From the NCBI GenBank assembly GCA_963930755.1, contig OZ005736.1, positions 123,719,256 to 123,783,255 of the forward strand: 64,000 bases of DNA. Reading direction: 5' to 3'. Source of the stretch: Eudasyphora cyanicolor. Taxonomy: Eukaryota; Arthropoda; Insecta; Diptera; Muscidae. Of the stretch, positions 52,569-62,570 are shown in pieces. The stretch's first letter is position 1. Every line of letters begins with the position of its first letter. Both the position numbers and the translations under genes were made by a program. The notes under the pieces were generated by a model, which worked only from the letters and a program-made list of their open reading frames with translations, was not told the origin of the DNA and did not search any database.

Positions 52569-54641
52569 CACGCTGAAAAAAAATCGCTTCTGTAGTATAT
52601 TGTCCCAAACAAATTCGGCTTGAAATATACATATGTTTAGGGTACACTCCAAATATATAATATTTGACACACACAAATATTATTATATATTGGGAGAATA
52701 TTGTTCTAAACAAAAATATGTTCCCATTCTAATATTTATACCCTACACCACACTGCGGTATTATAACTTTCTGCATTTGTTTGTAACACCCAAAAGGAGA
52801 AGAAATAGACCCATCGTTTATTATACCAATCGACTTAGAATCACTTTCTGAGTTGATTTAGCTATGTCCGTCTGTCTGTCCGTCTGTGCATGTATTCTTG
52901 TAATCAAAGTACAGGTCGCAATTATGGTCCGATCTCGACGAAACTTTACACATATCTTTTTTTTGGCCCAAGGACGATCCCTATTGATTAGAATCGGTTC
53001 AGATTTAGATATAGCCCCCATATATATGTTAGCCCCGATTTGACATGTAAGCGCTGTAAAAACTTTATTTTATATCCGATCAGTATGAAATTCGGCAGAA
53101 AGAGGTTTCTTATTATATGGATGAACACTATTAAATTTGGAAGAAATCGGTTCAGATTTAGATATAGCCCCCATATATACGTTACCCCCGATTTGACATG
53201 TAAGCGCTGTAAAAATGTTATTTTATATCCGATCAGTGCGAAATTCGGCAAATAGAGGTTTCTTATTACATGAAGGAATACTGCTAAATTCGGAGAAAAT
53301 CGGTTCAGATTTAGATATAGCCGCCATATATGTATATGTTACCCCGATTTGACATGTGAGCGCTGTAAAAACTGTATTTTATATCCGATCAGTGCGAAAT
53401 TCGGCATAAAGAGGTTTCTTATTATATGGATGAACACTATTAAATTTGGAAGAAATCGGTTCAGATTTAGATATAGCCCCCATATATACGTTACCCCCGA
53501 TTTGACATGTAAGCGCTGTAAAAATGTTATTTTATATCATCAGTGCGAAATTCGGCAAAGAGAGGTTTCTTATTACATGAAGGAATACTGCTAAATTCGG
53601 AGAAAATCGGTTCAGATTTAGATATAGCCGCCATATATATGTTACCCCGATTTGACATGTAAGCGCTGTAAAAACTTTATTTTATATCCGATCAGTATGA
53701 AATTCGGCAGAAAGAGGTTTCTTATTATATGGATGAACAATATTAAATTTGGAAGAAATCGGTTCAGATTTAGATATAGCCCTCATATATATGTTACCCC
53801 CGATTTGCGCTGTAAAAACTGTATTTTATATCCGATCAGTGCGAAATTCGGCAGAAAGAGGTTTCTTATTACATGAAGGAATACTGCCAAATTTGGAGAA
53901 AATCGGTTCAGATTTAGATATAGCTCCCATATATATGTTACCCCCGATTTGACATCTAAGCGCTGTAGAGACTGTATTTTATATCCGATCAGTACGAAAT
54001 TCGACAGAAGGAGGTCTTTTTACATGAGTAAGTATTCAGGGAAGATCGGTTCAGATTTATATTAAAGCTCCATATATATGTTCCTCCTGATTTGGTATCA
54101 AACCGCTATAGAAGTTGTATTTTACTTCCGATCATTAAAATTTTCCAGAAAGATGTTTCTTACTTTAGGAACGAATATTGCTTAATTTAACGATTATCGT
54201 TTCAGAATTAGATAATACGTTTCTACCCATTTACCAATTATTCCAAATTATTATGGCAATGACCCTTATCGCATTGTTAGGGAGGTGTAGGGTATTATAT
54301 AGTCGGCCCCGCCCGACTTTCTGCCTTTCCTTACTGGTTTTTATTTAAAACTAGTATTTCCGAAACAAAGATTAATTTGTATTTATGTATTTTGGCAATG
54401 TATCAAAGCCTTAATTTAAAGACAAGTTTTCTGGTTTTCAGATGCTCAAAGAGCAACTTTTTTTATAAATTTTATATGTTTGTAAAATTTAATTAAAACT
54501 TAAATGATATAATCTTTGTAAATAGTTCTTGATTTTCAAATAAAATGTATTTGTTAACAAATATATAATATTTCAAAAAATCGTTTTCAAGTACATGTTC
54601 TTTCAATTCAAACATATCAAAAATGACGATTTTCTCCCGTG
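52569..54641 (+). mobile_element. E-family MITE interrupted by a family B element
   Basis: TA|CACGCTGAAAAAAAATCGC and TGTAGTATATTGTCCCAAAC start it; AAACATATCAAAAATGACG and TTTTCTCCCGTG|TA end it. The family B copy (52,736-54,338) lies between the two halves. TA flanks and inverted ends (CACG, GAAAA, TCG) point to a Tc1/mariner-type MITE of roughly 470 bp without the insertion. Confidence 0.7.
52736..54338 (+). repeat. DINE-1-like family B element, longest array
   Basis: TATACCCTACACCACACTG, GTCY tract (CCGTCTGTCTGTCCGTCTGT), then eight or so units with GATTTGACATGTAAGCGCTG at 53,037, 53,190, 53,346, 53,499, 53,649, 53,802 (shortened) and 53,946, so a period of 150-156 bp with a mode of 153. 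The 3' end is TTGTTAGGGAGGTGTAGGGT, hairpin GTCGGCCCCGCCCGAC and CTTACTGG. Frames of 66-87 codons on both strands follow the repeat period. Confidence 0.88.
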
Positions 54642-54714
54642 TACACATAGAGACCAAGAACTACCTACAATTTATTCTAATTTAATTAAAACAAAAAGTT
54701 AATAACTTTACTAA
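54642..54714. other. Short spacer
   Basis: Nothing recognised. Confidence 0.3.
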
Positions 54715-54826
54715 TATTTTTTGGGACTCAAGGATTCATAAGTCGGTTTACCCGACTGAACTTTCTTACTTGTTTTCGTAGCAAATGATATATACCCCCG
54801 TCACAATAAAGTGAGGGTATAAAAAT
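54715..54826. repeat. Two family A termini back to back
   Basis: A plus-oriented 3' end (GTCGGTTTACCCGACTGAAC, TTTCTTACTTGTTTT) runs directly into a minus-oriented 5' end (GTAGCAAATGATATATACCC, AAAGTGAGGGTATAAAAA). The bodies of both copies are missing, which suggests deletion between inverted copies or abortive insertion. Confidence 0.65.
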
Positions 54827-55050
54827 TGGCAGCACTCATACTGGATCATGATTTCTGAGCCGTGACACTCGTTATCAACAGTTCTGCTGCAGCTGTATGG
54901 GAGATACGAATATAGAAACAAAATGGTCTTGAAGCCGGGAAAGTATCCTAGTTAGAATCACAAAAACTTTAATTTTAAAAAATTCCAAAAATAAATGATA
55001 GTGAGATCTTATTGTACCATTTACCAATTTTTATAAACTTTTAATGCAAA
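54827..55050. other. Spacer
   Basis: TGAGCCGTGACACTCGTTAT and adjoining DNA look unique. Nothing recognised. Confidence 0.3.
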
Positions 55051-56018
55051 AACAAGTAAGAAAGTTCAGTCGGGTAAACCGACTAATGAATCCCCTCACC
55101 TTGAGCCTCCACAAAATATAAGTAAATTTATTTATTTTTTTGTTTAATTTAAATTATTATAATTTTAAATTGCATTTAATAACTTAAAAGTATGTACTGG
55201 TACTAAAGTTAAAATCTGTTTACTTTTGATACAAAATGGTCCATTTGTGTGAGAAGTACCAAAAGGGATGAACCAATAACGGTCACTTTTCTCTGGACTC
55301 TAGGTACTATAAAAGCATTACACTGTACAACATTCCAAGTATTAATATGCACTGGTATTAAAGTTATAAGCTCTTGACTTTTGGAGGTACCAAACGGGGC
55401 GTGCCAATTACGGACACTATTCTCTAGACTCTAGTTACTATAAAAGCATTGCACTGTACGAAATTTCAAGTATTTGTATGCACTGGTATCGAAGTTATAA
55501 GTTGGTAACTTTTGGTACAAAATGGTCCATTTGTGTGGGAGGTACAAAATGGAGCGTGACAATAATGCCCATTTTCCCCTGTATTGTAGGTACTATTAAA
55601 CCATTACACTTTACAGAATTTCAAGTCTTTAAATGCACTGGTAATAAGGTTATAAGCTATTAACTTATGGTTCAAAATTGTCCATTTGTGTGGGAGGTAC
55701 CAAAAGGGGCGTGGCAACTTCGCCCATTTTTCTCGAGGTAATAGTGACTAATAAACTAATACTATGTGTAGAATTTCGGAGGATTCAAAGTAGTATATAA
55801 GTTATTAAATAATCAATATTTCACTAAATATTAACCCTTTGTGGGGGAGGTAATAGAAGGAGTGGACCAATATGGCCCATCTTCGAACTTAGCCGGAGAA
55901 GAAAATATTACCATATATAAAATTTGAAGTCAATCGGTTACTCCTTTCAAGAGTTATCGTGCGCACCAACCAGCAGACAGACAGACAGACGGACAGACAG
56001 ACGGACGGACATTGCTAA
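55051..56018 (-). repeat. DINE-1-like family A element, 5'-truncated
   Basis: Inverted 3' end AACAAGTAAGAAAGTTCAGT with hairpin GTCGGGTAAACCGAC, then four central units (GGAGGTACCAAACGGGGCG and similar, about 120-155 bp apart), AATACTATGTGTAGAATTTC, GGGGGAGGTAATAGAAGGAG and a GTCY tract (GACAGACAGACAGACGGACA). It stops after GGACATTGCTAATTCCA; the 5' terminus is missing. Confidence 0.8.
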
Positions 56019-56977
56019 TTCCACAGTGTAACGATAAATACATATGTGAATAATATTTAATTACGAATATTTCTAAGATTCGATTAGAACATATTATCTT
56101 TCATTGATCGTAGCTTTGAGGCAATGCGTATCTGGCGCAAAAACCATTTTAACTTAGTTTTTTCATGTTGCAAAAGGTCTTAGATGTTACATGACATTAA
56201 TTAATTACAATTTAAATGTTGTCCTCCTCACATCCGATTATTCTTTCGAAAATGAATAGTTGTTGTTGAGTTGCTTAGTATTCACTATGTGATTAGAAAT
56301 TTTTTCTGTTGCGGAATAAAATCCTGCGTCCTTTTTTGATTCTTTTTCCTTGCTGTACTTGGTTGTTTTTCGAAAATTTTCCTTGTCATTAATTGAAAGT
56401 AGATTTCAATAGAGTTTCTCATCAACTGATTTGGATAACATTTGAACCCCACAAACGGAATAGACTGAAGTTTATGACAGACACAGCCGAAAGGCTTCCT
56501 TTTCTCTTGTGGGGTCGTCATCAACATCTCTTCTGTCGGGATCCGGTCGGCCGGTCATCATTTGTGATACAAAAGCAGCTTATCCAAGTTGTAATAAAGT
56601 ACATTATTTTAGTCATAAAAGACATCTTTCGTTTTGTTTAAATTTCCTTGAATACGGGGGAAGTTATTTCCAATCGTTCTCGTTATTTTTTCTGTTTTCC
56701 TTCTTTCTAAACATTACACATACTGCAAAGCAGAAGCGCCTGAAACGTATGCAGATAGAAGAGATTTACTTTGGATATGAATACCCGCAATGCATATGCA
56801 AAATTAATGGGCGACGTCGAGATGCAAACCCAGTGAACATTTTCACTACACTTTTGTAGAAAACTATAAAATAAACAAACATTCTAGACCGAAATATTTG
56901 TATAGATTTTTCTTAATATTTATGAAAATTTCTTAATTTAAACTTTCTTTGGGACAAAGAAATTATAGTTGACTTGT
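56019..56977. other. Unassigned stretch, about 0.95 kb
   Basis: Contains an 80-codon minus-strand frame (56,285-56,527) that is Lys/Gln-rich near its end (STARKKNQKRTQDF) and overlapping plus-strand frames of 82 and 116 codons. I recognise no domain in any of them and cannot choose a coding strand. Not obviously TE-derived. Confidence 0.3.
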
Positions 56978-57552
56978 TATCCCCTCACCGTAGAGAAGGA
57001 GTGACCTAAGACCCTAAGTATGTTCGGCGGATATCCGTTTTGGGTCATTTTAAGTCGAATGAACAATGTCCGTCCGTCCGTCTGTCTGTCTGGTGGAAAG
57101 GACTAACCGATTGACTTAAAATTTGGTATGTTGTAACATTTTTTTTCTATCTCCAGCTAAGTTTGAAGACGGGCCAGATTGGTCCACTCCTTCTAGTACC
57201 TCCCACACAAAGGGTTAATATTTAGTGAAATATTGATTATTTTATATCTTCTATACTACTTATTGGAATCCTCCGGAATTCTACACATAGTATTAGTTTA
57301 TTAGTTACTATTACCTCGAGAAAAATGGCCGAAGTTGCCCGCCCCTTTTGGTACCTCCCACACAAATGGACAATTTTGAACCAAAAATTAATAGCTTATA
57401 ACTTTATTGCCCGTGCATAAAAAGACTTGACATTTTGTTCGGTGTAATAGTTTAATAGTACCTACAATACAGTGAAAAATTGTCATTATTGCCACGCTTC
57501 TTTTGGTACCTCCCACACAAATGAACCATTACCAAAAGTTAACAGCTTATAA
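56978..57552 (+). repeat. Family A element, 3' end replaced by a B copy
   Basis: CCCCTCACCGTAGAGAAGG, GTATGTTCGGCGGATATCCG, GTCY tract (GTCCGTCCGTCTGTCTGTCT), TTGGTCCACTCCTTCTAGTA and two central units, ending TAACAGCTTATAACTATAAT. At ACATGTAATAAG it switches into an inverted B copy. Confidence 0.75.
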
Positions 57553-58258
57553 CTATAATACATGTAATAAGAAAACTCTCTATGCCGATTTTCGTACTGA
57601 TCGGATATAAAACACGGTTTCTACAGTGCTTACATGTCAAATCGGGTGTAACATATATATTGGGACTATGTTTAAATCTGAACCGATTTTCCCCGAATTT
57701 GGCAGTGTTTATTCATGTAATAAGAGAACTCTCTCTGCCAAATTTCGTACTGATCTGATTTAAAATACAGTTCCTACAGCGCTTACATGTCAAATCGGGT
57801 GAAATATATATATTTGGGGCTATATATAAATCTGAACTGATTTTCTCCGAATTTGATAGTGTTCATTCACGTAATAATAAAACTCTCTCTGCCGAATTTC
57901 ATAAAGATCGGATGTAAAATGTGGTTTCTACAGCGCTTACATGTCAAATCGGGTGAAACATATATATGGGGACTATATTCAAATCTGAACCGATTTTAAC
58001 CAATTTCAATAGGGATCGTCCTTGGGCCAAAACAGAGCACTATGCTAAATTTCATCACAATCGGACCATAAATACGACCTGCAATTTGATTACAAGAATA
58101 CATGGACAGACAGACGGACATGGCTAAATCGACTCAGAAAGTGATTCTGAGTCGATCGGTATAATAAACAATGGGTCTATCTCTTCTCCTTTTAGGCGTT
58201 ACAAACAAATGCACAAAGTCATAATACCCTGTACCACAGTGTGGTGTAGGGTATAAAT
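57553..58258 (-). repeat. Family B element, 3'-truncated, fused to A
   Basis: Starts inside a unit (ATGTAATAAGAAAACTCTCT). It carries three units (CGTACTGATCGGATATAAAA, GCGCTTACATGTCAAATCGG), then AATAGGGATCGTCCTTGGGC, GTCY tract (GACAGACAGACGGACATGGC) and CCACAGTGTGGTGTAGGGTA as the 5' end. The hairpin end is missing. Confidence 0.8.
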
Positions 58259-58261
58259 ATT

Positions 58262-58412
58262 AGGACGGAAACAAGGATTTGCAACTTCCCAAATATATAA
58301 TATTTGTGTTTTCCAAATATTATATATTTCGAATGTACCCTAAATATATATATGTTTCAAGCAGAATACATTTCGAACAATATACTACAGATTGCGATTT
58401 TTTTCATCATGT
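58262..58412 (-). mobile_element. E-family MITE, short inverted copy
   Basis: Read on the minus strand it starts CATGATGAAAAAAATCGC, ATCTGTAGTATATTGTTCG and ATTCTGCTTGAAACATATA, the same order as the copy at 6.46 kb, and stops after about 150 bp. The right outer end sits beside TA. Confidence 0.55.
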
Positions 58413-58419
58413 AGCAAAT

Positions 58420-58455
58420 TAGTGAGTTCGTTTCTCTAAAGTGAGGGTATAATAA
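58420..58455 (-). repeat. Family A 5' terminus, isolated
   Basis: CTCTAAAGTGAGGGTATAAT only. Confidence 0.5.
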
Positions 58456-58739
58456 CGGTAAAAACGCAGCCTCTACTCAAATAATTAATATATTTTAATT
58501 ACTTTTCTATGGATTGAATAACTTTTTCCTTGTTTAAATGAAAAAAGTCTTTTAGTTTAAAAGATGTAGTTAATCTATTTTTACGTTTTCAATATATTTA
58601 AAACCAAGAAATTTTACTGCCACTGCATTTGTTATTGCTCCTGCTATTTGTTTGCTCCTTCGACCAACAAAAATAACACATTATAACAAATGCTTAGCGA
58701 AGATTCACAGAAAGGGGATCGAATGATACCCTATTGGTA
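58456..58739. other. AT-rich spacer
   Basis: Nothing recognised. Confidence 0.3.
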
Positions 58740-58949
58740 CACGCTGAAAAACCGGTTATGTAGTATATTGTCCCAAACAAATATATTTTGTCGTAATATA
58801 TATATAATATATTCGTCCCAACCAAAATTACTTGATTTTCAAACACAATGTATTTGTTACTAAATTTATATATATATATTTGCAAAATTTGTTTCCAAGT
58901 ATATTTTCTCTGAATTCAAACATATCAAAAATTAAATTGTTGTTCCTCG
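58740..58949 (+). mobile_element. E-family MITE, 210 bp
   Basis: TA|CACGCTGAAAAACCGG, then TGTAGTATATTGTCCCAAAC, AT-rich middle, AAACATATCAAAAATTAAAT and TTCCTCG|TA. An internally deleted member of the family, flanked by TA. Confidence 0.65.
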
Positions 58950-59314
58950 TAGACTTTTTGTACAGAGATGTTGATGCTAATGGTGGTTTTTCCAAAATTT
59001 TACTAAGAAAGGTTTATAAATTTTACGAAGAATCTTTCTTAGAATGGATGAACGTCTTCTTTCAGTGCAGCGGCGAGAACCACGTTGATTGCTCATAAAA
59101 ATAGCCGATGGTCTTCGATTTTGATGAAACTTGGTGGAAATGTTAAATATGGTGGTCTAATATAGGATACAAATTTCAAAAATCTTCAAAACTATGGGAG
59201 ATATGTACATTTAAGCATTCGAAATTGTGCAAAAAATAACAAAAGTGCTTGCATTCAAATGGCCATATCATTTGTAACGAGAGATTTTGTTTTGACCTAG
59301 ATTCAGCATTAGTA

Positions 59315-60203
59315 AAGGTTGGTTAAATTGTAAGGGTCGATGTTGAATGTGAACCACACCTAAACGTCAAGTTTTTTTCTGCATTTCATTTGACATTTCT
59401 CAATTTCAGACTAACTCAATTTGAACCAAGGAAATTTATACAATCGAGCAACGCGTTAAAGTTTTTTAAGCCTTTTACGAAAATGGGCGTTCAAATCAAA
59501 ATGCATTTTGTGCACTTCGTGATGTTTTTTTGATCAGCATAATCGACCAAATGTGTCAACAATCGGGAGAATTGTGCGCAACTAGGTGATGTGTAAACAC
59601 CTGTGCATGCTCGCCCAGTTCGTTTGGTGACGTCATCAATGCGACGTCATCGACTTCTTCGAAATGAGGCCGGTCAGGAAGTTACTGTGAATGGTGTTCG
59701 CTGTCGTGAGATGATAACGAACTTTTTATGGCCCGAATTGGAAGATATGGATGTGGACAATATGTGGCTTCAACAGGACGGTGCCATTTGCCACAGAGCT
59801 AACGAAACAATGGCTCTTTTGCGCAACAAATTCAATGGCCGTGTTATCTCACGTCGTGGCGATGTCAATTGGCCGCCCAGATCATTTGATTTGACACCGT
59901 TGGACTTCTTTCTTTGTGGATATTTGAAAGAAAAGGTGTACGTCGATAAGCCAGCAACAATTCAAGAGCTAAAGGATGAGATAAGTCGGCACATTAAGGG
60001 CATAGTACCTCAATTATGCCTTAGCGTCATCGAAAATTTGGACCATCGGATGGATGTGTGTCGCCGAGGTCGCGGCGGTTATTTGGCCGATATTTTGCTC
60101 CATACATAATTGAACCATACCAATATTATCATAATTAAAATAAATGACAATAATTTGTGTTTTATTCAAAATCAACATCGGCCCTTAAAATTTAACCACC
60201 CTT
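59315..60203 (+). mobile_element. DD41D mariner (rosa-like), 889 bp, internally deleted
   Basis: The TIRs AAGGTTGGTTAAATTGTAAG and, inverted, AAGGGTGGTTAAATTTTAAG match at 32 of 37 positions. TA lies outside each end (59,313-59,314 and 60,204-60,205). The inverted sister arm at 61.4 kb has a single TA at the same point, so the empty site is visible. The transposase inside has lost its middle. Confidence 0.88.
59434..60109 (+). pseudogene. DD41D mariner transposase, internally deleted
   Basis: The N-terminal helix-turn-helix survives near 59,434 as TIEQRVKVF, stop, AFYENGRSNQNAFCALRD. A frameshift and large deletion follow. From 59,603 the frame is open for 168 codons. RNEAGQEVTVNG and CREMITNFLWPELEDMD lead to NMWLQQDGAICH (second catalytic Asp, residue 59 of this frame), then VISRRGDVNWPPRSFDLTPL with the third Asp at residue 101 and FFLCGYLKEKVY. 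Forty-one residues separate the two Asp, the DD41D signature of rosa-type mariners from tephritid flies. CRRGRGGYLADI ends it before a stop. The first catalytic Asp (SDEAHF segment) is deleted, so no active enzyme can be made. Confidence 0.85.
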
Positions 60204-60298
60204 TAATATCAAGGTGGATGCAGTATGACATATTTTTATTTTTAAAACACTAATTTAAATCTAGATTTTTTCAAAAAGTAATATTTTAAGATTGAAAC

Positions 60299-60828
60299 CA
60301 GTAAGGAAAGACAGAAAGTCGGCCGCGCCGACTATATAATACCCTACTCCTCCCTACAATGCGAGCATTGCAATAAGCATTTGACAGTGTTCATAATAGG
60401 ATATAAAACACGGTTTCTACAGCGCTTACATGTCTAATCGGGTGAAACATATATATGGGTCTATTCTCCCCGTATTTGGCAGTGTTCATTTATGTAATAA
60501 GAGAACTCTCTCTGCCAAATTTCGTACTGATCTGATATAAAATACAGTTTCAACAGCACTTACATATCAAATCGGGGTTAATATATATGGGGGCTATATC
60601 TAAATCTGAACCGATTTTGACGAAATTCTATCACAGTCGGACCATAAATACGACCTGCACTTTTATCACAAGAATACATTGACAGAGAGACGGACATGGC
60701 TAAATCGACTCAAAAAATGATTCTATGTCGATCGGTATAATAAACTATGGTTCTATTTCTTCTCTTTTTGGGCGCTACAAAGAAATGCATAAAGTCATAA
60801 TACCCTGTACCAAAGTGGGGTATAAAAA
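60299..60828 (-). repeat. DINE-1-like family B element, short copy
   Basis: Inverted 3' end (CCAGTAAGGAAAGACAGAAA, hairpin GTCGGCCGCGCCGAC), two units, then a directly joined 5' module with ACCATAAATACGACCTGCAC, a short GTCY tract (GACAGAGAGACGGACATGGC) and AAAGTGGGGTATAAAAA. It lies between the two inverted arms. Confidence 0.8.
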
Positions 60829-60836
60829 AGTGGACC

Positions 60837-61291
60837 AGGTGGTCCGCTATCTAATGTTTTTTTTTCAACTAGTGCTTATTTCGTGAATGGTAACACTTAG
60901 CTCATGTATGATTTGACAGATAATTAGTTTTATCCTTCCGCTGAACGAATATGGTTGTGTATACGCTTGAACAAGTGGGCCTGCGATCGACTTACAGAAG
61001 ATGCCGATTTTGCCAAAAAAAATCATCTTTTCAGATGAAGCTCATTTTGATCTTGGCGGGTATGTAAACAAGCAAAATTGTCGCATTTGGGCACAGAAAA
61101 CCCGCACGCATACATTGAAAAGCCGATACACCCAAAACGAGTCACTGTTTGGTGGCCAAACGACAGCAGCTCTGCGGCTGATAATGCGATCTGATAATAC
61201 GACTTTCAAATAAAAAAAGAAATTTGAGAAAATATTCAGTAGTTTTTTGTATAGCATTTTCAAAAAAAAAAAGTTATTTGGCGGACCCTGT
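60837..61291 (+). mobile_element. Second DD41D-type mariner, 455 bp, deleted
   Basis: The ends CAGGTGGTCCGCTATC and, inverted, CAGGGTCCGCCAAATAAC are similar, and TA follows the right end. The left border is approximate because it adjoins the B element terminus. It carries only a piece of transposase. Confidence 0.6.
60950..61175 (+). pseudogene. DD41D mariner transposase, central fragment
   Basis: The start-like MVVYTLEQ is followed by a deletion to LTEDADFA and KKIIFSDEAHFDLGGYVNKQ, which holds the first catalytic Asp (SDEAHF). NCRIWA and, after a one-base frameshift, ENPHAYIEKPIHPKRVTVW follow, the classic strand after the first Asp in this family. One extra A in the run near 61,015 is the first frame break. 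The second and third Asp are absent. It complements the relic at 59.4 kb, which keeps exactly the missing part, but the two are separate elements with different TIRs. Confidence 0.82.
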
Positions 61292-61296
61292 ATAAT

Positions 61297-61643
61297 ATTA
61301 ATAATATTCCTTTTTTGAAAAATCTAGGTTTTAATTGGTGTTTTAGAGATAAAATTATATCATGGAGCTTCCAAACAACGCCCACCTTGATATTATTAAA
61401 GCTGAAGTCTTTTTGGAATCTAGGTTAAAACTAAATAAATATGTAAATATCTCTTGTAGAACAAATGTTATGAGCATTCGAATGCAAACACTTCTCGATA
61501 TTTTTGCCTAATTTCTAATGTTTAAATGTAGCATCTCCCATAGTTTTGGCGATTTTCTACATAATTGTATATTCGATATTAGAGCACCATATTTAACATT
61601 TTCACCAAATTTTATCAAAATCGGAGACCATCGGTACAATAAA
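61297..61643 (-). repeat. Inverted repeat arm 2 (empty-site copy)
   Basis: The inverse of arm 1: ACCATATTTAACATTTTCAC and AAAATCGGAGACCATCGG at its right, CCACCTTGATATTATTAAAG in the middle. The last carries the undisturbed TA that is duplicated around the mariner in arm 1. Confidence 0.75.
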
Positions 61644-62570
61644 CGTGGTGCTCGTCAAAAATTAGTGAGAAGCTGTCAATACTTTTATTGGGTTCTTCGT
61701 AAGTTGCCTCACATATATTTATACCTATATGTGTATACGTAGCGTACCTTATCTCATGACAAGCCGGAAAAACTTTTCCACATACTCTGTGATTGGTATT
61801 CTATGTATTGTTGCTACTGCTTCCCTTTACAGGATGCAAAGTTAGGCAGACATGCGGACACTCTCTCTCGCTCTTTGTGTACATCTATTTGCTTAATTTT
61901 TCTTTATAAAAAAGGGAGCATTTATTGTCTGAAGCAACAAGGTTCTTCCTTGATGTGACACACAATTTGCAAAAGTGTTGGCTCCATTTCCATGACTGCC
62001 TTCAATTCAATCGTGCCCTGTTTTGTAATATAATCTATGCCACTATATTCTTTTGTTTCATATGAGGAGTTTGTTTGATGTCCTGTGTCTCCTACTGTCA
62101 ATAGTTTTCCTTCGTGCATGTACACACATATAGGTATATATCATGGCATTCCTTCTAGTCATTTAGGGACGTCGGCGATGATTCACATTGCGGGTTGTCG
62201 TATATGGTAGAAATTGTTGAGATATCAAAGATAAATGAGAAAGTGTCCTTTGTACTTATTATTAGTTCAGTTGGAACGTGGCGATTGAAGAGGGGCAATA
62301 GTATAGAAAATTAGACGGCAGGATATGTATGTCCTGTGGCCATAACGAATTCAAAGTTATATCTTGTGAAATCAAAACTGCAAACTGTTAATTAAACCTT
62401 TTCTAGAAATATTTGTAGTCTCCAGAATGACATAAGAAAGACGTGGGTCAGTGTGTTCTGCAAACAGTTAATGAAGTACAAAATACAATGGACATGGGCA
62501 AGGGAATTAACCGACTGGTATGAGGATGGAAAGACAAATAGTCCTTTTCAAAAAAAAAATAGAAATAAAC
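61644..62570. other. Unassigned stretch, about 0.93 kb
   Basis: A 67-codon minus-strand frame (61,922-62,125, GIDYITKQGTIELKAV and similar) has plausible protein-like composition but no recognised family. CTCTCTCTCGCTC is a short CT-rich tract. No TE ends seen. Confidence 0.3.

Larger units (their letters stand above)
59100..60297 (+). repeat. Inverted repeat arm 1, containing a mariner
   Basis: 59,100-59,312 (CCGATGGTCTTCGATTTTGA, TGTTAAATATGGTGGTCTAA) and 60,206-60,297 (ATCAAGGTGGATGCAG) are together the inverse of 61,297-61,643. The arm is split only by the mariner at 59,315-60,203. Confidence 0.75.

Noticed and set aside
56285..56859. Coding region near 56.5 kb
   Set aside because: Competing frames on both strands, no recognised domain, and no splice or start context that decides between them; kept only as an unassigned stretch.
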